Positions 23,086 through 35,290 of a stretch of 64,000 nt of DNA are shown piece by piece. The translations under genes and the position numbers were made by a program. Source of the stretch: Cryptomeria japonica. Its lineage: Eukaryota; Streptophyta; Pinopsida; Cupressales; Cupressaceae. The notes below the pieces were generated by a model. The model was given only the letters and a program-made list of their open reading frames with translations, searched no databases and was not told the DNA's origin. Position 1 is the first letter of the stretch; each line of letters begins with the position of its first letter. Where the stretch lies: the NCBI RefSeq assembly GCF_030272615.1, contig NC_081411.1, positions 40,105,140 to 40,169,139 on the forward strand, given 5' to 3'.

Positions 23086-23760
23086 TAGGCTTTGTTTAAT
23101 AGAAGAATACTCCTAATAGTCCCAAAAAATGGGGTAGGAAAAAGAATGAACCAAAAATTGATTGAAATAGCTAGGAGCATGTTGATTCATCCTAAGCTTT
23201 ATAGGTGCTCTTCGGAAAAAGTTGTAGGTGTTGCTTCTTATTTGATTAATAGATCTCCATGTTTAAATATTTTTTATAAAAATCAATATAAAGTGTGGAT
23301 AGGTAGAAATCCTTCTAATTTCCACGTAAGAGTCTTTGGTTATGAGGCTTATGCTCATGTATCTCAAGAGAAGTAATCTAAACTTGATAAAAATAAATAA
23401 ATTTAAAATAAATCTTTGTTGTTTCGGTGAGAATGTAAGATATCAAAAGGCTCAAAATCCTTGAAACATAAACATATCTTTATAAAAATGTGATGTTCAC
23501 AAAGTTTAAAATTAGGTGAAGATAACCAAAGGATAAAGATAAGACATGACTAGTGCAGTTTGATAAACAAATAAAGTAGGAAGATGCATAGTTTGAGGAA
23601 CAATTTAATAAGGATGAAGAAGAAGGAGAGGTGTCAAGAAGTTTTGAGGATGTGTAGGAAGAGCACATAGATGAATAAGAATAGGTAGAGCCCCTTAATC
23701 TTACCTTGAGGAGATATAGAAGACAAAAACCCACCAAATATTTATTGTGTATTTTTTTTG
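23086..23760 (+). pseudogene. Copia integrase fragment
   Basis: Residues NGVGKRMNQKLIEIARSML, then YLINRSPC and FHVRVFGYEAYAHVSQEK, match the C-terminal part of the Copia integrase core (family NG.AER.NRT...ARCML...YLINRSP...LRVFGC.AY.HVP). The glutamate expected after NGVA in the D,D35E triad reads as Lys here. After a stop at 23376 the frame decays. Near 23693 a PLNLTLRRYRRQKPTKY-like stretch recalls the Arg/Pro linker that precedes the Copia reverse transcriptase. No LTRs or flanking domains remain. Confidence 0.75.
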
Positions 23761-23955
23761 TTGAGAATCAATGATGAACCTGTATATTTCTACCATCCTA
23801 CTCTATGCATCATATTTATCTCCAAAAATCCTAATGAGGTCAACATCTACAAAGTTGTTTGGAAGAATTAATTTAGCTAGGTCAAGGATCCAAACATTTG
23901 AAATATGACTCTTTGAATACCTCTTGTAGTACCAATGCTCAAAAAGAGTCAATTT

Positions 23956-24135
23956 ATTGATAGGGATATTGGCACCCCTACAACTAACTTTATCCCTCAA
24001 AGTGTTTGCCAAAATACCAAATACCAAATACCTTGCCATGTGTTGTCTTTCTTTATGCTCTTGGTAACTGAATCATATCATCCTCATATAAGACCCTCTA
24101 TGAATTCATATATTGAAAACTAAGTTGACTAATTG
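23956..24135. repeat. Repeat S, copy 1
   Basis: About 180 bp starting ATTGATAGGGATATTGGCACC and ending AAGTTGACTAATT. It is closely repeated at 51778-51949. The two copies share no further flanking sequence. Nature unknown; it may be the end of a larger repeat family. Confidence 0.75.
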
Positions 24136-24301
24136 AGTCGATAGGCTCTTTGTATGGGGTCTTTTAAGCCGAAAAAGTGTCAGTATGTCTGTTATTGCTA
24201 TTTCCTGGGGATCATTTTCATGTTTTTCGGTGGCATCGAAAAGGAAAGGCAAGTTGTTGTTGATGCGTGGTTTTCGAAATTTGTTTTTGCAAAGACACCC
24301 G

Positions 24302-24538
24302 AAATTTATTAAATGCGGAATGACCTTGCTCGTGTTCCACCCGTCAATCTAGACAGTCAAATCCTTTGATAAATGGCATTGTCTATGCAACCCTTTAAAC
24401 AACACTACATAGCTAGTGCCCATAACCTAGGCCTGCTTGCAAGTACACATTTGATACTGCCGCCTGCTGATTTAGTATGCAGTCTGGTTTGGGCCCACAC
24501 CCCACCTCTCTTTCTCTCTTGCCGCATTTAATAAATTT
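24302..24538. mobile_element. Possible MITE-like unit with 17-bp inverted repeats
   Basis: AAATTTATTAAATGCGG (24302-24318) is exactly inverted at 24522-24538, giving a 237-bp unit. Its interior is richer in GC than its flanks. No unambiguous target duplication is visible, so the inverted pair could also be fortuitous or regulatory. Confidence 0.4.
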
Positions 24539-24539
24539 T

Positions 24540-25133
24540 TAATTATATTTTTTAAAAATTTTAATATATTTTTTCTATATTATTTTTTAAATATATATTT
24601 TTTAACTATATTTTATTTATACTTATTTTTATTATTTAAAGTATTCTATTTATATTATATTTTTTTATTTTTTTAATATATCTTAAATTCAATATATTTT
24701 ATTTATATTTTACCTAATAAATTAAAAAAAAATAGTTTAATAAAAAATTTATTGTTTTTTAATTTTAATATATTTTTATATAAATGTACAATATTTATAT
24801 TATATTTTTTATTTTTCAATATATCTTTATATTTAATATTTATGTTGAAATATCGAATATTATTTTTAAATTTAAATTATTAACATTTTGGTTGTCATTT
24901 ATTTTAATATTAAATATATATTTAATTTTAATTTAAAAAGTAGAGTTAAATATAGAATATTAAACATGATGTTAATTTAAAATGTAAAATTTATTAAACT
25001 ATATTAAACTTTAATATATTTAAAAGTTTAAAATCATAAAATAATAAAACTTTATGAACTTTTAATTTGTACACTTATAATTCAAAAGTGTATAAAGTTT
25101 ATTCAAAAGTGGATAAATTTTATACACTTATAA
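24540..25133. other. Very AT-rich low-complexity spacer
   Basis: Almost exclusively A and T in long TATTTT and ATATTT words. No gene or ordered repeat is recognised. It ends at the TSD of the LTR element at 25139. Confidence 0.7.
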
Positions 25134-25138
25134 ATTTT

Positions 25139-25495
25139 TGTTAATGTTTGTAGCTTCAGTCGAATGATCATTTAGATTACATATAATATATGTTGATTAA
25201 TAATAATATATTATTATGTTATATATTATTATTAATCGTATAAAATATAATATTCAATATTAATCTATTATATTATTCTAAATTAATAATTGATTGATGA
25301 AACATTATAATATTGATTAAATTATTATAATTAAAGGAGAGACATGTCCATTCAAGGACATGCCTCTCCAAAGAAATATATATATAGTATAATGTTATTC
25401 AATTTGAGAACACATAGAATTACAAGAATGCAAGTATCAGATTGAATCAGATATATACATTAAAATACATCCAATAAAACCTGGGAAAATCAACA
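25139..25495 (+). repeat. 5' LTR of the small element
   Basis: Starts TGTTAATG, ends AATCAACA. It contains a long AT-rich inverted repeat (about 25195-25250) and a hairpin near 25337-25370 with arms GGAGAG-CATGTCC and GGACATG-CTCTCC. Both are conserved in the second LTR. Confidence 0.92.
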
Positions 25496-25507
25496 TGGTA
25501 TCAGAGC
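25496..25507 (+). promoter_or_regulatory. Primer-binding site (initiator Met tRNA)
   Basis: TGGTATCAGAGC directly abuts the LTR end. It is the standard primer-binding sequence of many plant LTR retrotransposons. Confidence 0.9.
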
Positions 25508-26571
25508 TTAGGCTTGTGAAGTTTAATTTGGAGGTTGGAGAGGGTTGGAGAATTCAGTTTTTTCTAGAATATTCAGTCTAAAACATGCCATTGTACTGCC
25601 CTTAGTTGGCCTCAAAATGAGGACTATAATATATGGATGGAAATATCTATGTTTCTAGTTTTCAAATATTTTTATCTCATCAAATTTGATTCAGTTTTGT
25701 GCAAGATATGATGACTTTGGTGCAGGTCACTTGAAACCCTACCTAGGGTTAGCAGTTTTGGGAAAAATGTCATAACTTTTGTTTTAACTGTTGAATTTGG
25801 CTATAAGTTGGAGGAAATGTTTGTAATTAGATTTTCTAACATCTCACCGAAGAGATTAGATAAATTTGGTAAATTGCAAAAGTTATTAACGACTGTGTGT
25901 GGCAAATCATAATGAAAGTGTTGATAAAAATTATGAAAATATTCTACATCATTCAAAGGGAATTATGATGAGAGATGATTCATGTGTGATATTTCTTATG
26001 TGGGATCACCTTATGAAAGGAAATGTTTTAAACTTAAGATAAGTATTCCATGTATTATTATGGCACATGAATTATTGAGTTTGTAATTTATGATATAATT
26101 TTGGCTAGTAAAATCTTCTATGCTTCTATCATTGGTATTTCTGTTCAAGATAATTTAGTTTATGAGATATTTGTAATCTCTCTCTGACATACCTTCAGGA
26201 CAAAACCACAATAAAATTGATTTAAAGGGAGAAATAAATTGATGCTTATAAATGAATTGATTATTGAGACCAAATGCAGAGGGAGTCTAACATTTTAAAA
26301 GAGGACAAGAGGTTGATACAAGAACTTGAGCTTCAGAGGGAGCAGGTGGTTCAGTCAACTTGTGACAATTTCGATCATAGTGATTGAGAGGGATTTTCAC
26401 TATTAAAGGTGAAACACTTATGAGGTAAAACTTGATTCAATTGCTTATTATACTAATGAAATCATTTAATGCCTTATGGGCCCTGTGTAAATCATAAGGA
26501 AGTGACGACTTCCAAATGATTTCCACTTGTATTTTTGAGGTTATTGGAAGGTGACGATCTTACAATAACTT

Positions 26572-27259
26572 GAGCTTGTGGATAGAATCGCTGATAGAGG
26601 CAATCCACATGAGAGCTCATGGATAGAATCGCCGACTGAGGCAATCCACATAAGAGCTTGTGGATAGAATCACCGACTGAGGCAATCCACTTAAGAGCTT
26701 GTGGATAGAATCGCTGACTGAGGCAATCCACATGAGAGCTCATGGATAGAATCGTCGACTGAGGCAATCCACATAAGAGCTTGTGGATAGAATCACCGAC
26801 TGAGGCAATCCACGTGAGAGCTCATGGATAGAATCGCCAACTAAGGCCATCCACATAAGATCTTGTGGATAGAATTGCCGACTAATGCAATCCACGTGAG
26901 AGATCATGGATAGAATCGATGATTGAGGCAATCCACATATGAGCTTGTGGATAGAATCGCCGATTGAGGCAATCCATGTGAGAGCTCATGGATAGAATCA
27001 CCGAATGAGGCAATCCATATAAGAGCTTGTGGATAGAATCGACAACTGAGGAAATCCATGTGAGAGCTCATGGATAGAATCGCCGACTGAGGCAATCCAC
27101 GTAAGAGCTTGTGGATAGAATTGTCGACTGAGGCAATCCATGTGAGAGCTCATGGATAGAATCGCTGACTGAGGCAATCCACACAAGAGCTTATGGATAG
27201 AATCACTGACAGAGGCAATCCATGCAAGAGCTTGTGAATAGAATCACCGACGAAGGCAA
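26572..27259. repeat. 41-bp minisatellite with an 82-bp dimer period
   Basis: About 17 units carry the cores GGATAGAATCGCCGACTGAG and GCAATCCAC. Units alternate between GAGCTCATGG and GAGCTTGTGG starts, so the real period is 82 bp. Since 41 is not a multiple of 3, translation changes frame between units and a repeat protein is unlikely. Units differ by scattered substitutions. Confidence 0.9.
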
Positions 27260-27574
27260 ATTCACACCTTGAGACTATGGTCCGTTGTGATGAGCATCAT
27301 ATGGTTAATGCAAATGCTCCCAATATCATGACATGATATTTTTGAGTTATGGTGAATATCATGTGCCTTGATATTCTTGTTTATATATCATAGTGAGATA
27401 ATATTTTCTCTATTCCATAATTAATCTAGACTTAATGCATTTGCATTGATTTTATCTTCCCTAGTTAAGAGGGAGTGTTAATTATGTTTTGTGTAGCTAT
27501 GGTGAGGGCCATAAGTGTTGACATGGGAGATCACTACACATTCTGTCTGATCATCCTCCCTAGCTAAGAGGGAG

Positions 27575-27931
27575 TGTTAATGTTTGTAGCTTTAGTCGAA
27601 TGATCATTTAGAATACATATAATATATGTTGATTAATAATAATATATTATTATTTTATATATTATTATTAATCATATAAAATTTATTATTCAATATTAAT
27701 CTATTATATTATTCTAAATTAATAATTGATTGATGAAACATTATAATATTGATTAAATTATTATAATTAAAGGAGAGACATGTCTATTCAAGGACATGCC
27801 TCTCCAAAGGAATATATATATAGTATAATGTTATTCAATTTGAAAACACATAGAATTACAAGAATGCAAGTATCAAATTGAATCAAACATATACATTAAA
27901 ATACATCCAATAAAACCTAGGAAAATCAACA
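27575..27931 (+). repeat. 3' LTR of the small element
   Basis: Same length (357 bp) as the 5' LTR and nearly identical. It is preceded by AAGAGGGAG and followed by the duplication ATTTT. Confidence 0.92.
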
Positions 27932-27936
27932 ATTTT

Positions 27937-30840
27937 CACTTATAAGTGAATAAAATTTATTATAATTTAAAAGTGAATAAATTTAATAAATGAATAAGCT
28001 TTCACTTCAAAGTGAAACAAAGTTTATTATAATTCAAAAGTGAATAAACTTTAAAGTATATAAAGGTTATATTATAATAAACTTTATGTACTTTTGAATT
28101 TTCAATTATAAGTATACAAAGTTAATTATACTATAAAGTATAGAAAAAAAATAGTTTAAATTATAATACATAATTAAATGGAGAATATATAGTTATTTAT
28201 GAATTGTATAATGGCAAATATTTTATTGTGTGGCATTTGTAGATATCTTGACATCTTTTATCCATGTAACACATCGTGAACATCTTCTAAATAAGATAAC
28301 GAGTTTCTAAAATATTTTAAGCATAATGTTACACATCAATATGCTAAATGACAGCTACAAAGAAACAGTCCCAATGCAATATCAAGGACTATTATAGGAC
28401 TTTGACATTTTCTTTGTCAAAGCACATCTATTAAACAACCCAAATAGCATATTGTAATAAAATCAACATAGAGTGAAACCTTGAGTATAAATGTCAGAAT
28501 TGTTATCATGAAAGAGTAGTCATTGTTTGTAACACTTGCTGATGGCAGAGAATGCTAGAATAGCTATCATGAAATATAAGAGACCCGAATAACTTAACAG
28601 AACTACAAATGGTGGCATTGAACTAAAATTAAATTGTACTCAACATGTGTTAGAATTCCCACATAAATGCAGCAATAACAAAGAACAAGGCAACCCTGCC
28701 ACCCTGCAATTATATAACATCTTTGGATAAAGTTTGATTAACAAGATTAGCTGAGTAAATCAAAATTTGTCAATAACATCAATAATCTTGAAGACTTCTC
28801 TTACAAATCACCCAAAATATAGTGTACTGCATTGGTCAATAATATGTACACTTCTTGTACTAATCAATTGTTCTATCATAAGAACTTGAGAGTGGTTAAA
28901 CATAATCTAAATAGGAATTGTATCATTTTTCATCATCAAGTGCACCAAGGGCCTTCATGTCCTCTAACAATGCCACATAACAGTCATCAATGCTTCGAGG
29001 TTTAGCTACCGGTTGAACAGGATCTAGCTTAACTATATATACATGGCCCAAAGAACTAGCAACAACAATGGGCTTAGGTTTCACCTTTTGAGTGCTTTCC
29101 CTCCTTACACGAGTAGAGGTTGGAACCTTTATTGTAACTTTATATTATTTGAATCAAATGTCAATTTTTTTCCTAAACTATATTGCTTAATAAACTTTTT
29201 CCAAATTTTTCCCATGCCAAAATTGAATATGAATACAAACACAATCCTTGTGATAGGTTTTAGGTAATTCTATTTTCACCTAAACCCTGCAACCAAAAAT
29301 AGATGCACAACAACAAAGAATACAAGTGTCTAACTTGTTCGTTAATCCTGCATAAAATTCCCATGCCTTTCTCAAATGTAAAAAGTATGAAATCATTTAA
29401 AGGAAATTACTTGTTAGAGTTTCACCCAAATCTTCCACACACACATCAATAATTCCCAATTTGTTAATGTCTCCATGTCTCCTATGGGTTCTATTTAACT
29501 TATCTTAACAAATTCATTATACTGTTTTCTTTGTGTATTTGTTTTTATTTTCGTTTTGTAAATTTTGGTAATGTTGAATTGATTATTTAGTTTTTTGTTT
29601 TTATTTTTTATTGTATACAAGAAATTCCTCGAAAGAAAAATTTACATTTTTTTTTACATAAAATTATTCATGTTGCTTTAGTCTATTCTTGTCACATGAA
29701 CTATGCAACAAAGATGCAAATATAACCTTATCTGGTAGAAAACCTTGTGTGAACATTTTGTGTTTCAATTTGAGAACCAATTGTGATTATTTTCTACACA
29801 AACACCCATGACAATTATGTTATAGTTGCAAAACCTTACAATCTCGATCATCATGCAAAATTGTGCTTTTTAAGGCTTTGCTAAATGTTGTTGTGTATGT
29901 TTAGGATTTGTCAAGTATCACCAATAGTACTCTTAGAGAGTGCTACACTTGTAGATAACATGTAATGATAGAAACCCCCTTATTTCAAGGGGGTACCAAA
30001 CCCTTAATAATTAAGGATTGTCTGATATGCTTCTCTCTTTACTTTCTGTATTTCTCCCATCCACATTGGAGATCATCTTTCCTTGTTGTGTAGATATATT
30101 TCTTTGGTTTGTTTCTATTTCAAACTATATTTTCTTTGTTGCCTTTCCACGCATTTGTCACTAATTTCTTCTAGCCTGAACAACAACTTATGTTTCCTTC
30201 ACAAGTTTTCATGCTATGGGCTTCTTTTACATTTTTAGACTTTGGCACTGTATTGAGTGATTGACTGAAGCATACCAAAGCTTTTGGGTTGACACCCAAT
30301 TTGGTAGATAAGGAATGAAATTTACGTTGATGAAACTATTCATTGACATTCAGATAATATATCAACAATTCGGTGAAAGGATTCCAATGTTACCAAACCC
30401 AACTATTCATTGGTATTCTGAATCACAATTTCCAAAATATTCAAGCAAATTGTATTTGTTGGGTTCTAGACAATATGTTGGCCTCACACTCATTGAAAGT
30501 CATCATTCTCACAATCAAACCACAACCAAGATTTCTTAAAAAAAAGTCTAACCAACACCATTTTTCAAACAAATTGATTGCAAAATCTGTCCATTTGCAA
30601 TGGGTAATTAATTGGAATTCTTAGAATTGCTTGGCTTATGCATGCCAAATAGACATTGCACGCTTTGATATAGACAAATAAGTTATTACGTAAGATTTTT
30701 GTAGTCTACCAACAATCAATAACAATTGTACCAGTTTGAAATTTTTCCAATAAATTCATCAAGTGATTACCATCACCAAGAGCAAACTATGTTCTTATAA
30801 ATCTATTTTTCATTGATACTTTCTATGCATATCATCTGAA
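27937..30840. other. Spacer with scattered low-information sequence
   Basis: AT-rich, with repeated AAGTGAATAAA words at the left edge. Near 29966-29990 there is a hairpin (AACCCCCTT...AAGGGGGT) in a setting that resembles a Copia LTR R region, too weak to call. Apart from the exon-like ORF at 28924-29130, no coding sequence is supported. Confidence 0.45.
28924..29130 (-). other. Exon-like open frame, unknown protein
   Basis: The minus-strand frame ending with TGA at 28924 reads about 64 residues of well-mixed composition, including KPRSIDDCYVALLEDMKALG near its C terminus and basic residues upstream. It has no ATG at its open end, so it would be a terminal exon or a fragment. It is too short for the ORF criteria but looks more protein-like than its surroundings. 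I do not recognise the family. It may be a captured or relic host exon. Confidence 0.3.
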
Positions 30841-31739
30841 TCTATATTAAGCAGGGAAGATGTACATACTTGAAATTTGACTGCTATCTTCTCAACGATG
30901 AATTCGATTTTGAGATATAGTAGAAGTATTGGTGACAGTAAGTCACTAAATCTCAACCTTTATGAAATATGTACATACAAAATCCCACTGATGCTGGAAT
31001 TGTAGTTTGAAGATCTCATTAAAAAGCATTGTTGTTGAAGCACAATTCTTCATTTTTGTTGTCCAAATCTTGTTTATGAGTGCTCATTATTGATTAATAT
31101 GCATACAATTTAGAAATATGATATTTATTTACGATTTCTTATATATATGCCAAAATATAAGACTCTTTAGATATATTTTGCTTAAATGTTCAACCATATG
31201 CTACTAAATCTTGATGACTAATTACTCTTTCCAAATATTGGAAGTTCTGATATCACACTGCCTATAAAAATCTGCACAATAATGAATGCTATATATAAAT
31301 TCACTTGTGAACATCTCGCTTTTGGGTTGTTAAATGATATTATGTCAATTTAACAAATCTCTTTGCAGATCGCACTGTTCATCCATTTTCAACAGCATAT
31401 GAATTTTGAAGACTAACAAATCTAACTGTGAGTTGTGCAACTGTAGTGCATACCTATTCAGAAACCATCTAATTGTGGCTGATACTTTTTAGTGTTGTAC
31501 ATTTTTTTATCAATGTTATTTTATCAATAAATATAAAATAATTGCAATTGACAATTGATATTTATGTTCATTTTTTAAAAAATATTTTGTTAATGCTAAT
31601 TGTTATTGTATATTTTGTTTTCATAAAGTTCAAAAACTTTTTATCATATGTTACCAAATCACTACCCATGGCCTTAACCTTGCATACTTGATCGCCTATC
31701 AACTTCCCGTTGCACGAAAATAAAGCGTGCAACCGCTAG
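30841..31739 (+). mobile_element. Helitron-like non-autonomous element, 899 bp
   Basis: The left end reads A|TCTATATTAAGCAGGG, with TC start after A at 30840. The right end has a hairpin, GTTGCACG-AAAATAAAG-CGTGCAAC, closing five bases before the terminal CTAG at 31736-31739, followed by T at 31740. TC...CTRR ends, a hairpin just inside the 3' end and insertion between A and T are the diagnostic Helitron features. No Rep/helicase is encoded. Removing it joins AT-rich sequence with the start of repeat R. Confidence 0.7.
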
Positions 31740-34103
31740 TTATTTATTGTTTTAATGATTAAAATTTTCAAATATAATAATTTTTTTTTCATTTTGGAAA
31801 CTAAGGGTGATCAAAAGTTTTTTCATACCTTAAATATTGATGTAGAACCATAACGATGAGGAAACATAAAACTTTGGCTACAATTCTATATAATAGAGCA
31901 AAGGTCAAAGACTTTCCTATGCTGTACTTGAAAACCCTAATTCACTTTTAAAAAAAAGAACTAGAGATTTTCAAATTCTTCACACTGACTACCTCTATGG
32001 ACTCTTACGAGCACAACTAATTGTTTTGTAATGTAGAAACCAAAAGAAATCTGGCAGACATCAGTAAATTCCACCATTAATACTCATTCGCCTGAATCGG
32101 GTTTGAGACTAGCCATTCATTTTGTTTGAATGTCAGCCATTGATATTTGGATGGCACGGTTCAATCTAATGTGATCATGGCCTTTTTATTTATTTATTTA
32201 TAAATCCATTGCATTCAAGTCATGATGCATTAAAACATATAAGCCAATCAAGGAAACCCATCCATAAAATAACTTTACATGTTAGCAAAGCAGTTCCCTT
32301 CTAAATGCAAGGCCTTTAAACAAGTATGCATAATTGGCTCCATATGACACTAACAAAAGACGTGGCAGCTTTACACATGGATTCAATTCATTGTCAGTCA
32401 CTTCAGAATGATCAAAAGAAAATTATAGGCCCACAACACATCATCGATAGATGCTGCAATAAAACTTCCATCACAACTTTGCATCTTACACCTTTTACGA
32501 CCTTGTCATAGGCTGACACCAATAAGAATATACCACATGAGACTCACATGGCACACAGCTAGAATAAGAGCACAAGTTGAGTGCCATCAAAACAGTGACA
32601 CATGTCAGAATAGCATAACATTAAAATGTTAAATTTTAACTTTCAATAGCCTGAAATAATTTGTGATAGCAATAGGAAAGAGACAATGAAGATTGTTGTG
32701 GCATATAGCTAGTGAGCACTTGAACGCTGACCATGACAAATGGGGTAAGTACACAATCACATTACTCAGATTTTTGCGAAAGAGGAATGTGTGATAGAAA
32801 AGGGAATGAGTGACAGAATGAAAGTGTGACATGTGATGCTAATTGAGACTATAACGTAGACAATCAAGAGGCAGAGACTAAGGTAACTTGTCATTTTAAC
32901 AAGATATACACCAATGCTGATAGTCGAGCACTAGGAAAAAGGACTAATTAAATCACAAATATAAAGGCCTCTAAAAACAACATAAAAACCAAGGCACGGG
33001 CCAAGAAAGTCACCATTTGTATAGAAGAAAAAAGTAATAGGCTTGCACAATAACCCCTAAGGTTTAGGGTTCAATGCATACTGATAATAAAAATCAAAGA
33101 AAAAATTCTAAAAATTGGTAGCAAAAGATATCTAAAAAAGTATTGATTTTCATAAAATTTTGTAATCAATTTTTAATCTTGTTTTTACTCAAATTATATT
33201 AGCACTAGTTGATTTACTTGATCTTGATATAGAATAATTATATGTTAAAATGAAAATTTTATATGAAAAATTGGATGAGTATATATATTGAACTTCTAGA
33301 TGGGGTTCATCAAGATAAAAAAGAAAAGAAAAAGCTTTTGTTACTAAACTCAAGAATTTATTATACGGCTGATATGTACTCAAATCTCCATTACATAACA
33401 TTGGAACATAAATAGGTTCAATTAGAGTCGTAATAGGAGAGGTGTACACTTATTTATGTTCCCTTGCTGCAATGAAACTAATATTTGATTTTTTTTTTTT
33501 GAGATCTAGGTTAAATGATAGCAAGATGATGACTTCTAGAAATAACAACAAATTATAGAAAAGAAAACCAACACAATAAGCTACATCTAGATATAAGGCA
33601 TAGAAAGAAACCTAAGTATGCAAACCAAGGTTAAAAGTGCTAGATTGGTGTGCTCAGAGCCCTATTCTAAGGATGTCTAAATTGAAAAAATGGGGCACAA
33701 GAAAAAAAAGTCCTATAGGCCTATCTACAAAAAATACAACTAAAACATGTCAGACAAAAGTGATGGGCACCCTAGTCTAGGGTTTTCTCCTATTCAAATA
33801 TAGGAGTATGTGTCATAGTCTACTTTGTACTCCTGTAACACTCTCTACTTTTCGATCCAAACATTCACAAACAAAAAGAGGGAAGAATGGTTGTGTTATA
33901 TAGGGGCTTTCTTCTGACAAACCCCATGTTGGTTTCTCCAACTCCACAATAGCTACGATGATGTAAAAGGTTATCCATAGTAATAAAGAGAATAAACACA
34001 AATGAAAATGCTAAGATAAAATGGTTATAACTTAGGCATGAAATCCCTCAAAGAGTTTGACATAAAGGCAATGATACAATGCTCATTAGACTGATAATAT
34101 AAT
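31740..34103. repeat. Repeat R, copy A
   Basis: About 2.36 kb, matched nearly base for base at 51950-54185 (copy B) and over its first part at 57815-59447 (copy C). No reading frame is conserved as protein. In copies A and B its right end joins the same end of an LTR-S sequence through a degenerate primer-site-like word (ACTGATAATAT on the plus strand). R may therefore be the interior of a non-autonomous element related to LTR-S. Confidence 0.8.
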
Positions 34104-34467
34104 GAAACTATAAAGATCTGGTCAACTACTAAGAGGGCGGTGAATTAGTAGTTGGAAAATTAACTGAATTTTTGCCAAACTTATTTTCAACTTAGAATCA
34201 ACTCACAAAGTTTATCTGTTCAACCACTTTAACAAATCTACAACAGCTCTGTTAAACCTTACCAGTTGACCTAATACTTCAGTGATATAATGCAATAGAT
34301 TTGAAACTTAAATATCCTTTGACCAAGACCTTAAATCACTTCACTAATACCAATAATAACATATTTCAGATCATTTCCATTCATTTAAATATATATATGT
34401 AGATTTACCAATCATTCATATCAACCATACCAAAAACACATCCATAAAATCTTTCACCACTTGACAT
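34104..34467 (-). repeat. Truncated LTR-S fragment
   Basis: Matches 35303-35670 and 54180-54550. It breaks off at about 34467, where it fuses directly with a minus-strand Copia gag. The gag frame runs on for some residues into the LTR-derived sequence, so this is a recombination junction and not a natural gene end. Confidence 0.8.
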
Positions 34468-35290
34468 TTTAGTTGTAATTTACCTCTATACTTATCAGTA
34501 CCTCTAGGTAACCACTTGGCCAACAATGTTTCCAGTTCCATCAGGTTTTCTTCATCATGTACCTCTCTACTGAATTTAGAATTATGACTGTAACTAACTT
34601 CTCTACTTTTCCTTACTAGTGGGGTTGAGACTGAGACTTTAAATGCAACTTCTGATCTCAAAACACTTCCATCAAAACCATTTAATTTGAATGCAATAAA
34701 TTTACCAATGATAGAGTCAAGATTTACCTTTGTCTTGTCAATAGTTTTGAGTTCTTAAATGACTACAACTATGATAGCATACACAAATAGAAGGGTTCTC
34801 AATACCTTGCTAACCATAGTTGCATCATCCATTGTACCTCCAGCACTTTTGATTTCTCCAATTATCTCCTTGATTCTCTGACCATACTGTTGAATGTTTT
34901 CTCCTTCAACCATTCTCATATCATCAAATTTTCCTCTTAGACTCTCTTCCTTGGCTATATTTACATGCTCATCACCACCATAGATTTCTTCCAAACCATG
35001 TGCAGTCTCCAATCTATGAACATCAACATATTCTGAAATGGCTTACAACGCTTGGTTGTTCTCCTGTTGCTCCTTCTACTAATCATCTGTCTAAGTTCCA
35101 CTAGGCAAGTTATACTTAGTAACAACATGATCCCAATACTGACTTCCTAAGCTCTTGATGTAAATCTTCATCCTATCACTCCAAATTTTGTAGTCATCTC
35201 TATTAAACTTCAGACCCTCTATCTTCATCATTTTCTCCTAGATCTTTTCCTCAAGCTATTAGGCTTATACTCAAGAGGACCTGGAATTCT
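34468..35290 (-). pseudogene. Copia gag (UBN2-type) remnant
   Basis: Read on minus: an N-terminal segment with FNRDDYKIWSDRMKIYIKS, typical of Copia gag starts (W..R....L), then LRGKFDDMRMVEGENIQQY and DDATMVSKVLRTLL, characteristic of the UBN2/gag-polypeptide domain. The frame is broken by several stops near 35060-35100 and by TAA at 34755-34757. It starts about 20 bp inside the LTR-S end at 35310, where a degenerate primer site (TATTATCA) replaces TGGTATCA. No protease or pol follows, because the gag is truncated at the fusion with the LTR fragment. Confidence 0.75.

Larger units (their letters stand above)
25139..27931 (+). mobile_element. Small non-autonomous LTR element with intact ends and no genes
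   Basis: Two 357-bp LTRs (25139-25495 and 27575-27931) are flanked by the 5-bp duplication ATTTT (25134-25138 and 27932-27936). TGGTATCAGAGC, complementary to initiator Met tRNA, starts at 25496, directly after the first LTR. A purine tract, AAGAGGGAG, precedes the second. The 2.08-kb interior encodes no gag or pol that I can read, and it carries a 41-bp minisatellite. This is the structure of a TRIM/LARD-type derivative, probably of a Copia element judging by primer site and purine tract. Confidence 0.9.

Noticed and set aside
26492-27186. Several minus-strand ORFs with repeated SAILSMSSHVDCL-like peptides
   Set aside because: They are translations of the 41-bp minisatellite. The unit is not a multiple of three, so frames change and end between units.
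26572-27259. CRISPR-like array
   Set aside because: Units are contiguous tandem repeats without unique spacers, in a plant retroelement.
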